Of a DNA stretch of 64,000 nucleotides, positions 51,896 to 63,454 are shown piece after piece; the stretch's first letter is position 1, and every line of letters begins with the position of its first letter. A program made the translations under genes and the position numbers. Origin of the DNA: Rhizophlyctis rosea (Eukaryota > Chytridiomycota > Chytridiomycetes > Rhizophlyctidales > Rhizophlyctidaceae); NCBI GenBank assembly GCA_027596075.1, contig JADGJC010000043.1, forward strand, positions 62,001 to 126,000, read 5' to 3'. The notes under the pieces were generated by a model that worked only from the letters and a program-made list of their open reading frames with translations, had not been told where the DNA came from and made no database searches.

Positions 51896-52045
51896 TCTAC
51901 TCATTTTTTTCCGAAGTCTCCGGTTTTGACTTGGGATATGTATGCTTGACGCCAGCCGCAATGAATGAGGACCCTGCTGCATCATTCATGGACCAACAAA
52001 AGAAGATGTTTAGGGATGATCGCATGGTTTTCAAAGACCAGCGGG

Positions 52046-52051
52046 AAAAAA
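52046..52051 (-). terminator. Pol III terminator of tRNA-Val
   Basis: Six T on the minus strand about 25 nt past the 3' end of the tRNA. Confidence 0.6.
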
Positions 52052-52075
52052 GAACCGCTCTTTTACTTTGGGAAG

Positions 52076-52148
52076 TGCTCGCAGTCGGGATTGAACCGAC
52101 GACCTTTTCGGTGTAAACGAAACGTGATAACCACTACACTATGCGAAC
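52076..52148 (-). tRNA. trnV-UAC: tRNA-Val (UAC)
   Basis: A complete 73-nt cloverleaf with no intron. Acceptor GTTCGCA pairs with TGCGAGC (one G-T pair); the D arm GTGTAGTGGTTATCAC is standard; the anticodon stem TTTCG/CGAAA encloses loop TTTACAC with anticodon TAC; the T arm is GTCGG-TTCAATC-CCGAC. The discriminator base is A at 52076. Box A and box B are both present. It lies 180 bp past the stop of the CCDC57-like gene, on the opposite strand. Confidence 0.96.
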
Positions 52149-53069
52149 ATATGGTTGACGCTCTTCCCGCTATGACACCTACAGCCCTTTGAGAGTCTGC
52201 GGTCTGGGTCAACCACTACATTTGAAGTCATTGATGGATCAGCTTCATTCACAATGCATTACGACGTAAAGTCGGGGCCCTTTTTTGGCTGCGGGCATTG
52301 CGGTTGGATGTATGGTGGCACTGTCACTTTACCGTTCGGCCCGACTGCGTGGCTCCAAGCTCCTGGCGAAACTGTAAGAAGGGGATAGCAGCTGAATGCC
52401 TTCCACTCAGTTGGTATGATTTCGGACGGCGCATTCAACGGACCAAGAAACAGCAATCCACAGTTTCGCACGGTTTCATTCGTAGTTTTTGCTCTTTTTG
52501 TGTGGACGCGTGATGTCTGAAACGCAGCAATGGATGGGGTCCCCTATGCAATCCATGCGGAGGTGTCGGTGATACTGGTCTAGCGTACGCCCGTAGAGGA
52601 AAGGGTCGGGATCTCAACTGCCTGTACTTGGTGTCTGCGTTTCATGATGCGCAAAAGGCAGATATATCGGTGAACCCTGGGCAAAAGTCAGATGAGGTGC
52701 GTAAATACAACGGCGAAACTTTGGCCTCTTTGCCTGCATTCTCCGCAACTGTAGGGTGGAGGAGGTGCTCATTATTCATGCCATACGCTACACACTCAGA
52801 CGCTTTTGCCATTGGACGAATGACGATTCTGCCGAGGTTTCGTTGTGAGCCATGGATTCCGTGCAGTGGAACATGAAGGCCCACCAACTTTATTGATTAA
52901 CGTGTTTGACAATGGAAAATTGCTGGTTTCGAATCCATTTACTAGCGAGTCCAACGTAACTCATTTTACTTCGCAACGGAACGGTGATATGTCTCGTCAC
53001 TGCGAATACGTGTTCGAGGAAGGGATAGGGATGTTGAGGGGAATGTGTTGTCGGTCGAGCCCAAAAAGC
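52149..53069. other. intergenic with possible coding remnants
   Basis: Short + strand frames near 52252-52390 (SGPFFGCGHCGWMYGG...) and 52545-52700 (CNPCGGVGDTGLAYARRGKG...) have protein-like content, as does 52845-53010 (PPTLLINVFDNGKLLVSNPF). I could not join them with in-frame splice sites. They may be a decayed gene or exons of an unrecognised one. Confidence 0.35.
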
Positions 53070-53077
53070 TATAAAAG
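53070..53077 (+). promoter_or_regulatory. TATA box of the Asn-rich protein gene
   Basis: TATAAAAG 115-122 bp upstream of the start codon, a good match to a strong TATA element and fitting for a highly expressed secreted protein. Confidence 0.55.
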
Positions 53078-53191
53078 CCGGGACGTTGAGCAGTCCCTGC
53101 AAAATTCATTATCAGCAACGGCATTCGCAGCATCTCATTCAAATCACCAACCTCCAAACCATTTCACACCTCCATCTCCGCCCTCATCAAA

Positions 53192-54679
53192 ATGTTCAAG
53201 GCCGTCTTCCTCCTTGCCGTCTCGGTCGCCCCTCTCGTCGCTGCCCAGGGTTTCGCGGGCGCTAACTTCGCGGGCGCTGGGTTTGCCGGTGCTGAGGCTG
53301 CTGGTGCGGGACTTGCTGGTGCTGGTTTCGCTCCCAGGATTGCTGGTGCTGGTTTCGCCCCTATCGCTCCTGTCGGTCCGGGCTTCGTCGGCGGTGCCGG
53401 ATTTGCCGGTCCAGTATTCAGGCGTGGTGGGAAGGTATGTTCGACTTGATTATGATCTGTTTTCACCGTTGTGCATTTGCTTTGTACATAAACACCGGGC
53501 TGATATGGCCTTCGATGCAGAAATTCGCGAACAACAACAACAACTTCGCCAACCAGAACAACAACCAGGGCTTCAAGAACGCTAACGCCAAAAACGCTCA
53601 CAACGCCGCCAATGCGAACACCCTCAATGCCAAGAACACTCAGGCTAACGAGAAGACTGCCAAGAACTTTGCGGTATGTGATTGTTGCGCGTCTTTTTGG
53701 GTAGGGGTTTCGTTATTGGTCGCTCACTGTTATCATTTCTTTCCGTCCTCAGAACAACCAGTTGAACAAGAGCAACAAGAACACGAAGAACGGTGTGAAC
53801 GCCAACGTATGTTCCTACTTTTATCGGTTTGCATCTTCAGGGTCACTAAATTGCTGCACCGCCTTTCACTGCTCTGCTCAGAACTTCAACGCCGCCAACA
53901 ACAACAACGCGGCCAAGAAGGGCGGCAACAACAACAACTTTGCCAACACTGGCTTCGGCTTCGGCGGTTTCGGCAAGGGCAAGGGCAAGTGGAAGCGCGA
54001 CGTTGAGGATGAGGAGAATGAAGTTGAGGTGGCGGACGTTGAGGATGATGGTGATGACGAGATTGAAGTCGCGGGCGGCAAGGTATGTAAAGCCTTGATT
54101 GTTTATGCTATCCCATCATGCATGGCCTAACCCTTTCCCTCCCCTTCAATCTAGTGGTCCAACAACAACAACAACTTCGCCAATCAGAAGAACGGCAACA
54201 ACTTCAAGGTATGGTCTTGCGATGCAATCCGTGAGTGCCTAATGGCTAGATGTTGATTGCTGCCTCCATTCCCACAGAACGCTAACGGGAAGAATACCCA
54301 CAATGTAAGATTGCACCGTTGATTTCAGGCTTTTAGGCATTTTTGACATACTAGCTCCCCATTAGGCTGCCAATGCGAACGCTTTGAACGCGAAGAACAC
54401 CAAGGCGAACACCAAGACGGCCAAGAACTTCGCCAACAACCAACTCAACAAGTCCAACAAGAACACGAAGAACGGTGTCAACGCGTTCAACAACCAAGCC
54501 GCCAACAACAACAATGCCGCTAAGGTTCGTGCTCATTGGTCAATTTGATCGGTTGTAGTTGCCATCATATAGGCTCACGCATTTACGCTACGCAGAAGGG
54601 AGGCAACAACAACAACTTTGCGAACACCGGTTTCGGTTTTGGCAAGGGAGGGTTCGGCAAGGGGAAGGGCAAGTGGTAG
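53192..54679 (+). CDS. secreted Asn-rich protein built by exon-block duplication
   Basis: Predicted 324 aa in eight exons, all with phase-0 borders: 53192-53434, 53521-53673, 53753-53806, 53882-54082, 54155-54208, 54278-54304, 54366-54524, 54596-54679. A signal peptide (MFKAVFLLAVSVAPLVAAQ) precedes a Gly/Ala-rich repeat (variants of GAGFA). Exons 2-4 encode an Asn/Lys-rich unit (FANQNNN, NANAKNAHNAANAN, NQLNKSNKNTKNGVNA) ending in GKGKGKWKR and an acidic patch; exons 5-8 repeat the unit almost word for word and stop after GKGKGKW. The Lys-Arg after the first copy is a possible Kex2 site, so the precursor could give two similar peptides. No known family recognised; low complexity and secretion suggest a wall, mucilage or adhesive role. 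Confidence 0.82.
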
Positions 54680-55448
54680 ATTAAGAGGTGGTTATGAGGG
54701 TCTTGTCTCGATCAATATCTTCATAGGCATGGCAGTTTGTTGTATGTGTAACAGTAATAAGTAAAATTCACATTACTACTCCATATCATATATTATTTAC
54801 TTGGGGATTTCACGTGGTGGTATTTGAAGGAATGGTTTCAACAACGGATTTGAGGTAAACTTTGGCTTCCCCCATCGCGTTTGGACCCGTGGCTTGTGCA
54901 TTAAACCTCCTCCGGTGGATGCTCCGAATGGCCGAGGGACAAGGTGTGTAACAATGTAACACCGTGGTGTGACGATACTTTGAACTTTACTGCGCCCCAT
55001 TCAATGTTCAAGTTTGACACACTGCCACTTCACCGCTAATGCCGCACATTCCCGCAGGCTGTTGGTATCCGGGGGCAGTGTAAAACGCAATCGCCATTAG
55101 AGGTCCGCAAGACTTACAACTGGTCGCGCTATTTGAAGACACGGTCGTGGTTGGTAGTTTGAGAAAGAAGTTGGACGTCCGCTCATACAACCCTTATCTT
55201 GCCGGCAAAACGCTCAAACGACGTGGTGACCAGGTAGACACTCTACAAAGGTACCGTGGGAAAAAGCTCGCACCAAGCACCACTGGTCAAAAAATTGGCT
55301 AAACTTCTGTCACGCAACTTTGCTTCCCACAGGATATAGCGCAAGCGCATAATAAATCACCAACATACCCGTCACTTTTCTCCTCACTTTGTAGGGCTGT
55401 CATAAAGGACTCGGGGGAAGCAGGAGCCGCCTCGGCCAGACTAACAGC
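54680..55448. other. intergenic, no feature seen
   Basis: Downstream of the Asn-rich gene and upstream of the Kelch-type gene, both on +. No exon or RNA recognised. Confidence 0.5.
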
Positions 55449-58400
55449 ATGGCGACAACGCCCACCTTCTGCCGCTGGCTTTGGCCGCTCTTGGTGCTTT
55501 TAGCGCCCTCCATCAAAGCCGATGACACAGTGCCATGGCGAGACCACCACTCAATGGTCGCAACTAAAAATGGAGTCTACATGTTTGGAGGACGCACCGC
55601 CTCGAATCAGTCCGATTATGTTCCACCTGGACGAGGTGCGCATTCGCAAAAGGTTATCTTTTGATTGAAAATGCGATCTCATGCCAGGATTTAGATAATC
55701 TTCAACCCCCACCCCAACAACAAATTTCACAATGGAGCCAGGCCGCAGCCGATGTATGGTACATTGCCGGCAATAACACGCAAGCTAGTAAAGTCTCAGA
55801 CAGTTTTCCACCACTGTTTGGTCATTCTTGTGTGTGGGATACGGTAGGCACGCAAGCGTATTGCACAGGTAGGTTGGCCTGCCCGCCATTATTTGTTTAC
55901 TAATATTGCGGAGCATCGTCCGTGGCTTGATCTGACAAAATACCAACTTAGGGGGATTCCGTGCCGACAATTCAACACCATATCGCGCCGACGATGGACT
56001 TTTTGATTACGGAATGCGTGGAATGCATTATCGACGGCTTGATTCCCCTACCCTACCGTCGGGAAATCGTGCTGCGCGAGGATTCCACGCTAGTGCCCTC
56101 ATGAGTAATACAATTTATATTTTTGGTGAGATGCTGCTCGAGGATTCCATGTCGACATCGTGAAATGATACTAAACACATATATGTTCCTGTTCACAGGC
56201 GGAGTGGATTGTCTATATTGCAACAACAATGTATTCTTCAATGCATCCGAAACAATCCGATATGACATAACAACCGGAGCCACCTCTTTCGTACCAGTAC
56301 CGGCAAACAATGGTCCACAGCAACTGCTCGGATCGTGCGCTGTCAAGCTAAGAGAAAACCGCATCTTGCTAATTGGCGGAGCTCAAGCGGTGAACGGTCA
56401 ACCTTCAGTCGTGAGCGATCAGTTATGGATCTTTGACCCAGCAAATGCGACGCAGCCATTCAATCCGGTACGCGATTCCACGGGAACGGGACCGTCGGGG
56501 AGGTGGGGCGTTAGTTGCGGGCGTGGGTACAATAGCACGAAGGTGTTTGTTCATGGAGGGTGCGATCCTGCTGGTGGGGATCCTATTGATGGAGCGATTT
56601 ATGTCCTTGAAACTGCAACGTCTCCATTTGCTTGGTCTCGAGTAGATCCGCCAACGAGCGGGACAGTACGCGGGCCGGGTCCACGGTGCTTTGCGGCCGG
56701 CACAGTTTTGAATGACTACTTCCTTGTGCATGGAGGGAGGAGGCCCGGAAGTGGAGCAAGTGTGGGGACGTCGCCGAACTCAGCTCCTTCCAATACCGCT
56801 CCAAGTGGCTCTGTTCCCAACGGTCCCGGATCGAACTCCGGCCCGGGCAACACCGGATCCAATCCGACCTCTCCAGACGGAAGTCTCCCTACCTTTGGCA
56901 GCTCGCCTCTCAATGCTCCACCATCAGCCGACAACAACGGAGGAGGTAATCAGGCAACTAACCCTGCAATGAATGGACCCACCTGGTTTGACGGCGAACC
57001 TTCCGACGGGAGCAACGGATTCCCTCAATCACCGTCATCCTTTAACGCTCCCGCTCCATGGCAACAATCGCCATCGCCATCAACAAACGACCCACAATCA
57101 CAATGGCCATCAGCAAACGGCCCACAAGCACAATGGCCATCAGCAAACGGCCCACAAGCGCAATGGCTATCACCTAATGACCCTCAATCACAATGGGGCC
57201 AATCGACACCTCAACCCAACTTCTTCGGCGTCGACCCGGCACCAGCAGTGAATCAGTGGACGCCAAATGGAGGAGCTCCGCCCAATGTGCCTCCTTGGCC
57301 TGTAGAAACCCCGCCAGCGCCAGCATGGTGGCCGTCTGGACAGTCACAACAACACTGGAAGCGTGGTCAATCTCGTGTTCGCAGAGCTGTAGCGTCGCAA
57401 CCGGGTGATGGGGTCGACGCGGGAATGTACGCGTTCAATGTCAACTCTATGGCTTGGGAAGCTCCGGTGGGATTGTTGGCGACGCAGCCGGGTGGTAGTG
57501 AGACTACTACGCCGCCGCCGGGAGTTGTGTCGGGAGAAGCTACGTCGGAGGAGGAGGCAGCGAGGCAGAAAGTGATTTTGGCGGCGGTGTTGACGTCTGT
57601 TGGGGTATTGTTGATTCTTGGTATTTTGGTCTTTGTGTTCTTTTGGAGGAAGAGGGAGAATGGCAACGGCAGAAGGTATGTTTGAGGTGTCTTTTTGATT
57701 GTTCATGCATGTCAGTTGATGACTTGGCTGCTATTCCACTGATCAGCAAATACGCTAAACTCGACGAGACGACATCTCGAAGCGTTGCCGCAGCACCGAT
57801 GCGCCAAGTAACCATTGATCGCACCAACACCAAGAAATACCGCCTCCGAACACCCACAACACGCGACGTCCCTGCCGCTACCTCCGACGAACGGTACATC
57901 GATCCAACCCGTAACGTCGTCATCCCTCTCCTAGCTCCCGTCCCAACCGACGGCGGAAACCTCGGCGACGGACCATGGGAAGGAGACCCACGCGCCTCCG
58001 GTCGCTCATTCAAGAGCGCGTCGGACATCATCGCGATCCAAGACGAGATTGGCGACTTGTCCCGCGTTGCGCTAGAGGCTGGGGGCACTGGTGGGGCGGG
58101 GATGGACACGGCAGCGTTACCCAAGAGGGGGGAGAGCCAGTATGCTACGATGCCTAGGAATAATACTATTCCGAGGAAGCCGGTGGCGTATGAGAAGTTG
58201 GCGGAGTTGGAGGGGGAGTTGCAGGGTGGTGGTAGTGGTAGTGGGGTGGGAGGGGCGCATGGGAGTTTGGCGGAGGGAGTTGGGACGGCGTTGGCGGGTG
58301 CGGTTGTTGGTGCTGCTGTTGCCGGGGGGGCGGCGCAGCAGGAGCAGCAGCAGGATCATGAGTCGGCGTATGGGAGTGTGATGGAGGAAGCGAGATATGT

Positions 58401-59129
58401 GGTTGTGTACCCGCACTTCCCGAGGATGTCTGATGAGGTGGAGTTGGTGCCCGGGGATATTGTTTCTGTTAAGTGAGTATTGGATTGGGGTCCTTGTTCA
58501 GGCTTGGTGGAAATAGGAATACGTTTCATGATTGCTAAAATCGTTGCGTTCTTTCCTATAGGAAAATATACAAGGACGGCTGGTGCCGCGGCATAAACCT
58601 CAACACCAACAAAACAGGCGTCTTCCCCCTCTTCGCCGTCGAGGACGACTCATGGGAAGGCAATAGCCGGAACGTGCATTTCGTCGATGTCGACATTCCT
58701 ATCACGGAGGAAGGTAGTTTGGCGGGAAGTGTCATGGGAGCGTCGGAGGCGAGTAGTGGACAGGTGACGGAGAGCAGTCGGGTGACGGATACGAGTATGA
58801 TGAAGGCTGGGTATGCGGCGGCGTTTGAGGCTTTTGGGACGGAGGATGCGGGGGTGAAGGGGAAGGGGAAAGGGAAGGGGAAGGCAAGGGAGGAGGTGAA
58901 TGTTTCTTTCGTGATGCCGCCGGTTGAGAAGGTTGGGCGGGAGAGTTTGGATGAGAGGGGAGCTGATGAGGTAATGGTCTTTTTGCTCCCTTGTGATTGG
59001 ACGAGGGAAGGTCTGTCTTTTTGCCTTTGATGTTGGTGCTTATGCGTTTTCGTTTTGTTTCTACAGCCTGCATTGATTGATGTCGAGCGTGCAAGTCCGA
59101 AAGCAAAGAAGAAGGCGCAATTGCTGTAG
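55449..59129 (+). CDS. Kelch-ectodomain, single-pass membrane protein with SH3 tail
   Basis: Predicted 1,069 aa in seven exons: 55449-55635, 55695-55868, 55952-56125, 56199-57675, 57747-58472, 58562-58970, 59067-59129. A signal peptide (WLWPLLVLLAPSIKADD) precedes Kelch-like blades (HHSMVATKNGVYMFGGR, GFHASALMSNTIYIFGG, SCAVKLRENRILLIGGA, RWGVSCGR...VFVHGG, PRCFAAGTVLNDYFLVHGG). A Pro/Ser/Asn-rich stalk with a 30-bp tandem repeat follows, then a membrane span (VILAAVLTSVGVLLILGILVFVFFW) and an RKRE stop-transfer. The cytoplasmic tail ends in an SH3 domain (YVVVYPHFPRMSDEVELVPGD, KIYKDGWCRGIN, KTGVFPLFAV), split by an intron, plus a Lys-rich end. A surface sensor or adhesion protein linked to cortical actin is plausible. 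Confidence 0.85.
57071..57190 (+). repeat. 30-bp coding tandem repeat, four copies
   Basis: Units at 57071, 57101, 57131 and 57161. The second and third copies differ at one base. Each encodes a ten-residue unit of the type QWPSANGPQA in the extracellular stalk of the Kelch-SH3 protein. Copy number is likely to vary between strains. Confidence 0.85.
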
Positions 59130-59622
59130 ATGCGGGCGCACGACGGGAGCATTTGTATGTAATGAGTGCAATAGCTGCAAATTTTGATACCGATGCCAGG
59201 GAAATAAATGTAATGTTGTGTGGTAACACAGCTAGCTGATGTGGAGATTGATCTACGCATGGATTTGCACAGCCATCTCAGACAGAGACAGGGGCAGTGA
59301 CGACGATCACGCTCCTTCCTTTCCAGCACGAAGTCATCAAATCAGATCGAAGAACCGTAAAAAATCAATACCTTATAAAATTCAGCTCCCAAGCCATCAC
59401 CCCAACATCTCCCCACGAAACACCCGCCCTCACTACATACACACACAAAAGTATTTACAAAGTGAAATATGAAATATCCAAAGGACCGGACCACACAAAA
59501 CGGAAGTAAATCATAAACAAATCGTAAATCAGAAGAAAAAGAGAAGGAAAAAAAAAGGAAAGCTGACAACATATCCTCCCCCAGCCCACTGGCATCCATT
59601 ACGCTACCCTACTACCTAACTT
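59130..59622. other. 3' flanks of convergent genes
   Basis: Between the stops of the Kelch-SH3 gene (+) and the methyltransferase gene (-). Contains an A-rich run around 59530-59565. No feature recognised. Confidence 0.5.
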
Positions 59623-61499
59623 TCATCGAGCCTTGACAAACTGCGTACGGTCGAACGCGTTCAGGTTCTTATGCGCGACGATCTGGTAGACCGTGGCGCT
59701 GCCTTGGCGGGCAACGATGGTCGAGTAGGCCAAGAAGAACTGGCGAAAACGAGAATATGAAAGCAGAAAGTCAGCAAAAAATCAGGTTCTCTTTTGCAAC
59801 TTCCCCTCTCCTACAATCGCGTCAAATGCAAAACTCATAGAAACAAACGATAACATACCTCCCAAATCCTGAACCACCTCACACCATACTTAGAGACGAT
59901 GTACTCTTTGTTCTTCATCCAGTTGGAGTACCAGCGGTAGATGGTCGCGGAGTAGTGGACGCCCAAAGTTTCGGTCGACGACACTTCGAACCCGGCACGT
60001 TCGAGTTGTTCGATGGTCCAGTAGAGAGGGGTGGATGCATCGGCTCCAGGGAAGATGTATTTCGCCATGAAGAGCTGGAAGTGATGCGATGTTAGAAGAA
60101 TACTCATATGGAAGATGGGAAATTACCGAAATGAAGGCTAAACTACAACTCACCCCCCACATGAAATCCTCATACTGCCACGCCCTCCTCAACCCAGCAA
60201 TCTGAAGGAAGAACAACCCATCATCGGCCAAAAGCTCCCTCACTTGCAACAAGAAAGTCTGGAACCGCAAAATCCCAACATGCTCCGCCATCTCCAAACA
60301 TGTAATCTTATCAAACTTCCTCTCAGTCGGAATGTCACGGTAATCCATGCAAAGCACATCAACATTGGCGCCGACACCGGCGTTTTCCGCTCGGTTACGG
60401 ACGTATTGGGCTTGGTTTTTGCCGAGGGTGACGCCGGTGACTTTAGCGCCTTGCTTGGCGGCGTGGACGGAGAGTGTGCCCCAGCCGCAACCGATGTCGA
60501 GCATTTTCTCGTTGGGCTTGAGTTTGATCTTTTCGGTGACGAGGTTGAGTTTGTTTTGTTGGAGTTCTTCGAGGGTTTCGCGCTTGTCGCGGGTGGTCAT
60601 GACGCCGGAGGTGTAGATCATCATGGGTCCGACTGGTGAGGGTGATAGCATTAGTGTTTGTAAACAAACTGTGCTGAAGTTCATGCAACGACGCGTCTGA
60701 CTTACGGAAAGCTTCGTAAAAGTCGTCGCCACGGTCGTAGTGGTCCCGAACTTGGTCCTCATCTTGCTTCCGGGAGTGCCACAAAGTCTCGGGAATCCAT
60801 TGGGTGAAGAAGAACTTTGCTTGTTCCACCGTCCATGTGAACTTGGCCCAGTCGTGGCGGGCCTCCAAGAGCTCAAGCATATCAACCTTGATGTCGATCT
60901 TCTCATCGAAGTAGTTCTCGAAGAAATGGACGATGGGGATCTTGTTCCTCCCAGTGTATGCCTTGAGGGCGCTGTCCTTGATTTCGAGGTATTCCTCGAT
61001 CGCTTTGTTGGGAAGGTTTTGTTGGGGGCGGATGGGGTGGCCGATCATCGCGTAGAGGATGTTGGATCCGGCGAAGATGGGGACGGCCGTGAGGAGGGCG
61101 ATGAAGGGGATGGTTGTCCAGCTGAGACCGAGGATGAAGGCGAGGAGGATGGGAACGGCGATCGTGGCTCCGAGCCAGTATGTGGTGGAGAAGTTCTCAT
61201 TGCCAACACCGTTTACGGGGTAGGAGGCCGGTGCGACTTGGTGGAAGTCATGTTTGGACACAACCTGAAAATATCACAAGCGTGGGATGAGCGACGGGTG
61301 TGATAATGCACTAAAACGCGCTTTTTCCTTGTGATCGCTCCCGAACGACGGCGATCATTGCACTTTTTTCGACGTATCGTGAGCGTACCTTGTCGGTTTT
61401 CCACAAAGGGTTCGTCGACCCACTGGTCGTAAAGGCGGGGCCGTTCTCCTTGTTACTCACGACGGAGGGGACGGGCTCGACAGGGTCAGCGTTGACCAT
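59623..61499 (-). CDS. sphingolipid C9-methyltransferase
   Basis: Adds the C9 methyl branch to the sphingoid base of fungal glucosylceramides using S-adenosylmethionine. Predicted 493 aa in five exons: 61499-61389, 61264-60706, 60632-60154, 60074-59859, 59739-59623. Two close membrane spans (TIAVPILLAFILGLSW, IPFIALLTAVPIFAGSNIL) near residues 60-110 anchor it in the ER. The cyclopropane-synthase-like fold follows: HYDRGDDFYEAF, GPMMIYTSGVM, the SAM loop MLDIGCGWGTLSVHAA, ITCLEMAEHVG and the C-terminal YIFPGADAS. The substrate assignment follows from the N-terminal spans plus this fold, a combination typical of fungal C9-MT; it is absent from Saccharomyces. Confidence 0.93.
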
Positions 61500-62243
61500 C
61501 TTGCGCAAAATCAACGAGAGTTCTTGAAGATGGTTGAATGGGTACAGGATACAAGCAATCAGGAACTGAACCGGTAAGGGCTCGCCGGTCTTGTTATTCA
61601 CAGCAGTAACAAGATCTTGCGAGTTGGTCGGATCTATCACAGATGTCTTATGGAAGGTGAAGAAGGACAAGCTTATGAGCTTGTAAATCTAGCCTAGGCC
61701 CCCTGCATTGTGCATTGTGGGGGATGGACCATCATTGGCCGCACTCTGCCATGCCCAGCCTCCCACCCACCGTGATGGTAGGACCAACTGCACGGATTGG
61801 GCCCTGATCGGTCACAGAGTTTGTGGGTGCCGCATTGCTGGGATGGATCTGCGTGCTGTGCTTGTGGGGCCCAGCTGGGGCACTTGTGTGGGCCCTGGGT
61901 CTACCCACGCCAACATGGCTGACGTAATCCCGAACCCCCATGCTGGGTACTCAAAACGCTTGAACATGGCATCCAATGCATCATCTTGCTTCCTTCAACC
62001 TTCCTTCCCATTTGAGGCATCAAACAAGATGTCGGCAAGGTGGAAGGTATCTATCCCGTGGATGTTCTTCAGTCTTTTCGCAAATTGCTCCAAACTCTTC
62101 GCTGAAAGAGTTCTTCGGACTCAGGAGAGCAATGACCTCTGTCTGATGACAACAATCATCCTGGATACACTATACTTTTTTTTTTAACCGTATCTTACAA
62201 TATATACAACGCGGCACCAAAAAAGGAAAGCTATGGCATCGAC
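61500..62243. other. intergenic, methyltransferase promoter side
   Basis: Between two - strand genes. No exon recognised. A T-run lies at about 62169-62178. Confidence 0.5.
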
Positions 62244-63266
62244 CTACTCTTTTCTTATCCACTCATCTATATCACTATCCAATTCGGGAGATACATTCTT
62301 CAAAAGGTCTACTGGCGCACCGAAAACGCGCTCAAATGCGCTTAGGGTTGCGGGTATTGCGTCGTCGACTGAGATGGTGCTTTTTGAGGGAGCTGAAGAG
62401 GGACGGTTTAATTGGTACAACGTGATGTTCAGGAAAGGTGCTGCAATGCGCTTACTCTCAGCTGAAAGCGACGTCGCTTTCTTGTCTGGCAACCCGCACG
62501 CGACAATATGCTCAAACCAAGAAAGGTCTACATCGCAGTTGAGTGCGAATCCATGATTTGTGATATGCCTTCGGACGTGAATTCCTGTTGTAGTAGCATG
62601 CGGTGTTAGTTCTGATTAATGTGACAATGAAATTAGACACACAAATAGTACCTAATGCTGCTATTTTCCGATCCTCGACCCACACGCCAGTATCGGATGT
62701 TGTTTGTGCTGTGACGTTGAATTGTGAGCAGGTGTCGATGAGGGTGCGTTCTAAGTGTTCTATGTAGGATCTGACGCCTATCTTGGATTGTGAATCAGCA
62801 TACCAACGCAAACAGAGAGAAAAGAGGCTGCTGTGAAATGCGGATAATCGTACCTCGTAGTGCCGCAAATCAAAAATCGGATATCCAACAAGCTGTCCAG
62901 GGCCATGATATGTGGTTTGTCCGCCCCGTTTCACCTGCGTGCGTGTTGTCTCAGCTCTGGGGAAAGTGTTGCTGCTAAGCCTGGAGAACGAACTTCCAAG
63001 CTCACCTCATAATACTCAGCTCCTAGACCCCGTAATCTCGCCCCTTCCGTGTCTTCCGTTCCACGCACTCGTCGTCCTGCGGTGTATGTTGGTGGGTGTT
63101 GCAAAAGGAGGAGAACATTGACGTGGGCGGTGGGTGCTTCGGAGGCGGCGCGGCGGGTGACGAGGAGTTCTTGTAGTTCTAGGCCGCGGAGGTACGGTAT
63201 TGAGGAGCCGAGGTATTTGTAGGCTATTGGTGGGCGGAGGGACGGTAGACGTGGGATGACGGGCAT
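62244..63266 (-). CDS. LIP2: lipoate octanoyltransferase (LipB/Lip2)
   Basis: Moves octanoate from acyl carrier protein to lipoyl domains, the first step of mitochondrial lipoate synthesis. Predicted 270 aa in four exons: 63266-63006, 62934-62854, 62781-62652, 62584-62244. Family motifs: HPPTYTAGRR, RGGQTTYHGPGQLVGYPI, TGVWVEDRKIAALGIHV with the conserved Lys, and RHITNHGFALNCDVDLSWF followed by ACGL with the conserved Cys. The start ATG at 63266 gives a short Arg-containing leader (PVIPRLPSLRPPIAYKYLG) compatible with mitochondrial import. Introns are 67-72 nt. Confidence 0.93.
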
Positions 63267-63454
63267 TGCTGTAAAGGATGATTGGCAAGTCAAGCGTGGA
63301 GGGAAGCAAGGGGAAAGCCAGGGTAAGATGAGGATAATGACGGGATATGGCGCAGCAACGTAAACAAACTAATTTTAGGCTCTTTGGGCAAAATGGGTTT
63401 ACCTCTCTTCCCTCCTCACCCAATCGCTTCCACCATCTCACTCCAACAGTCAAC

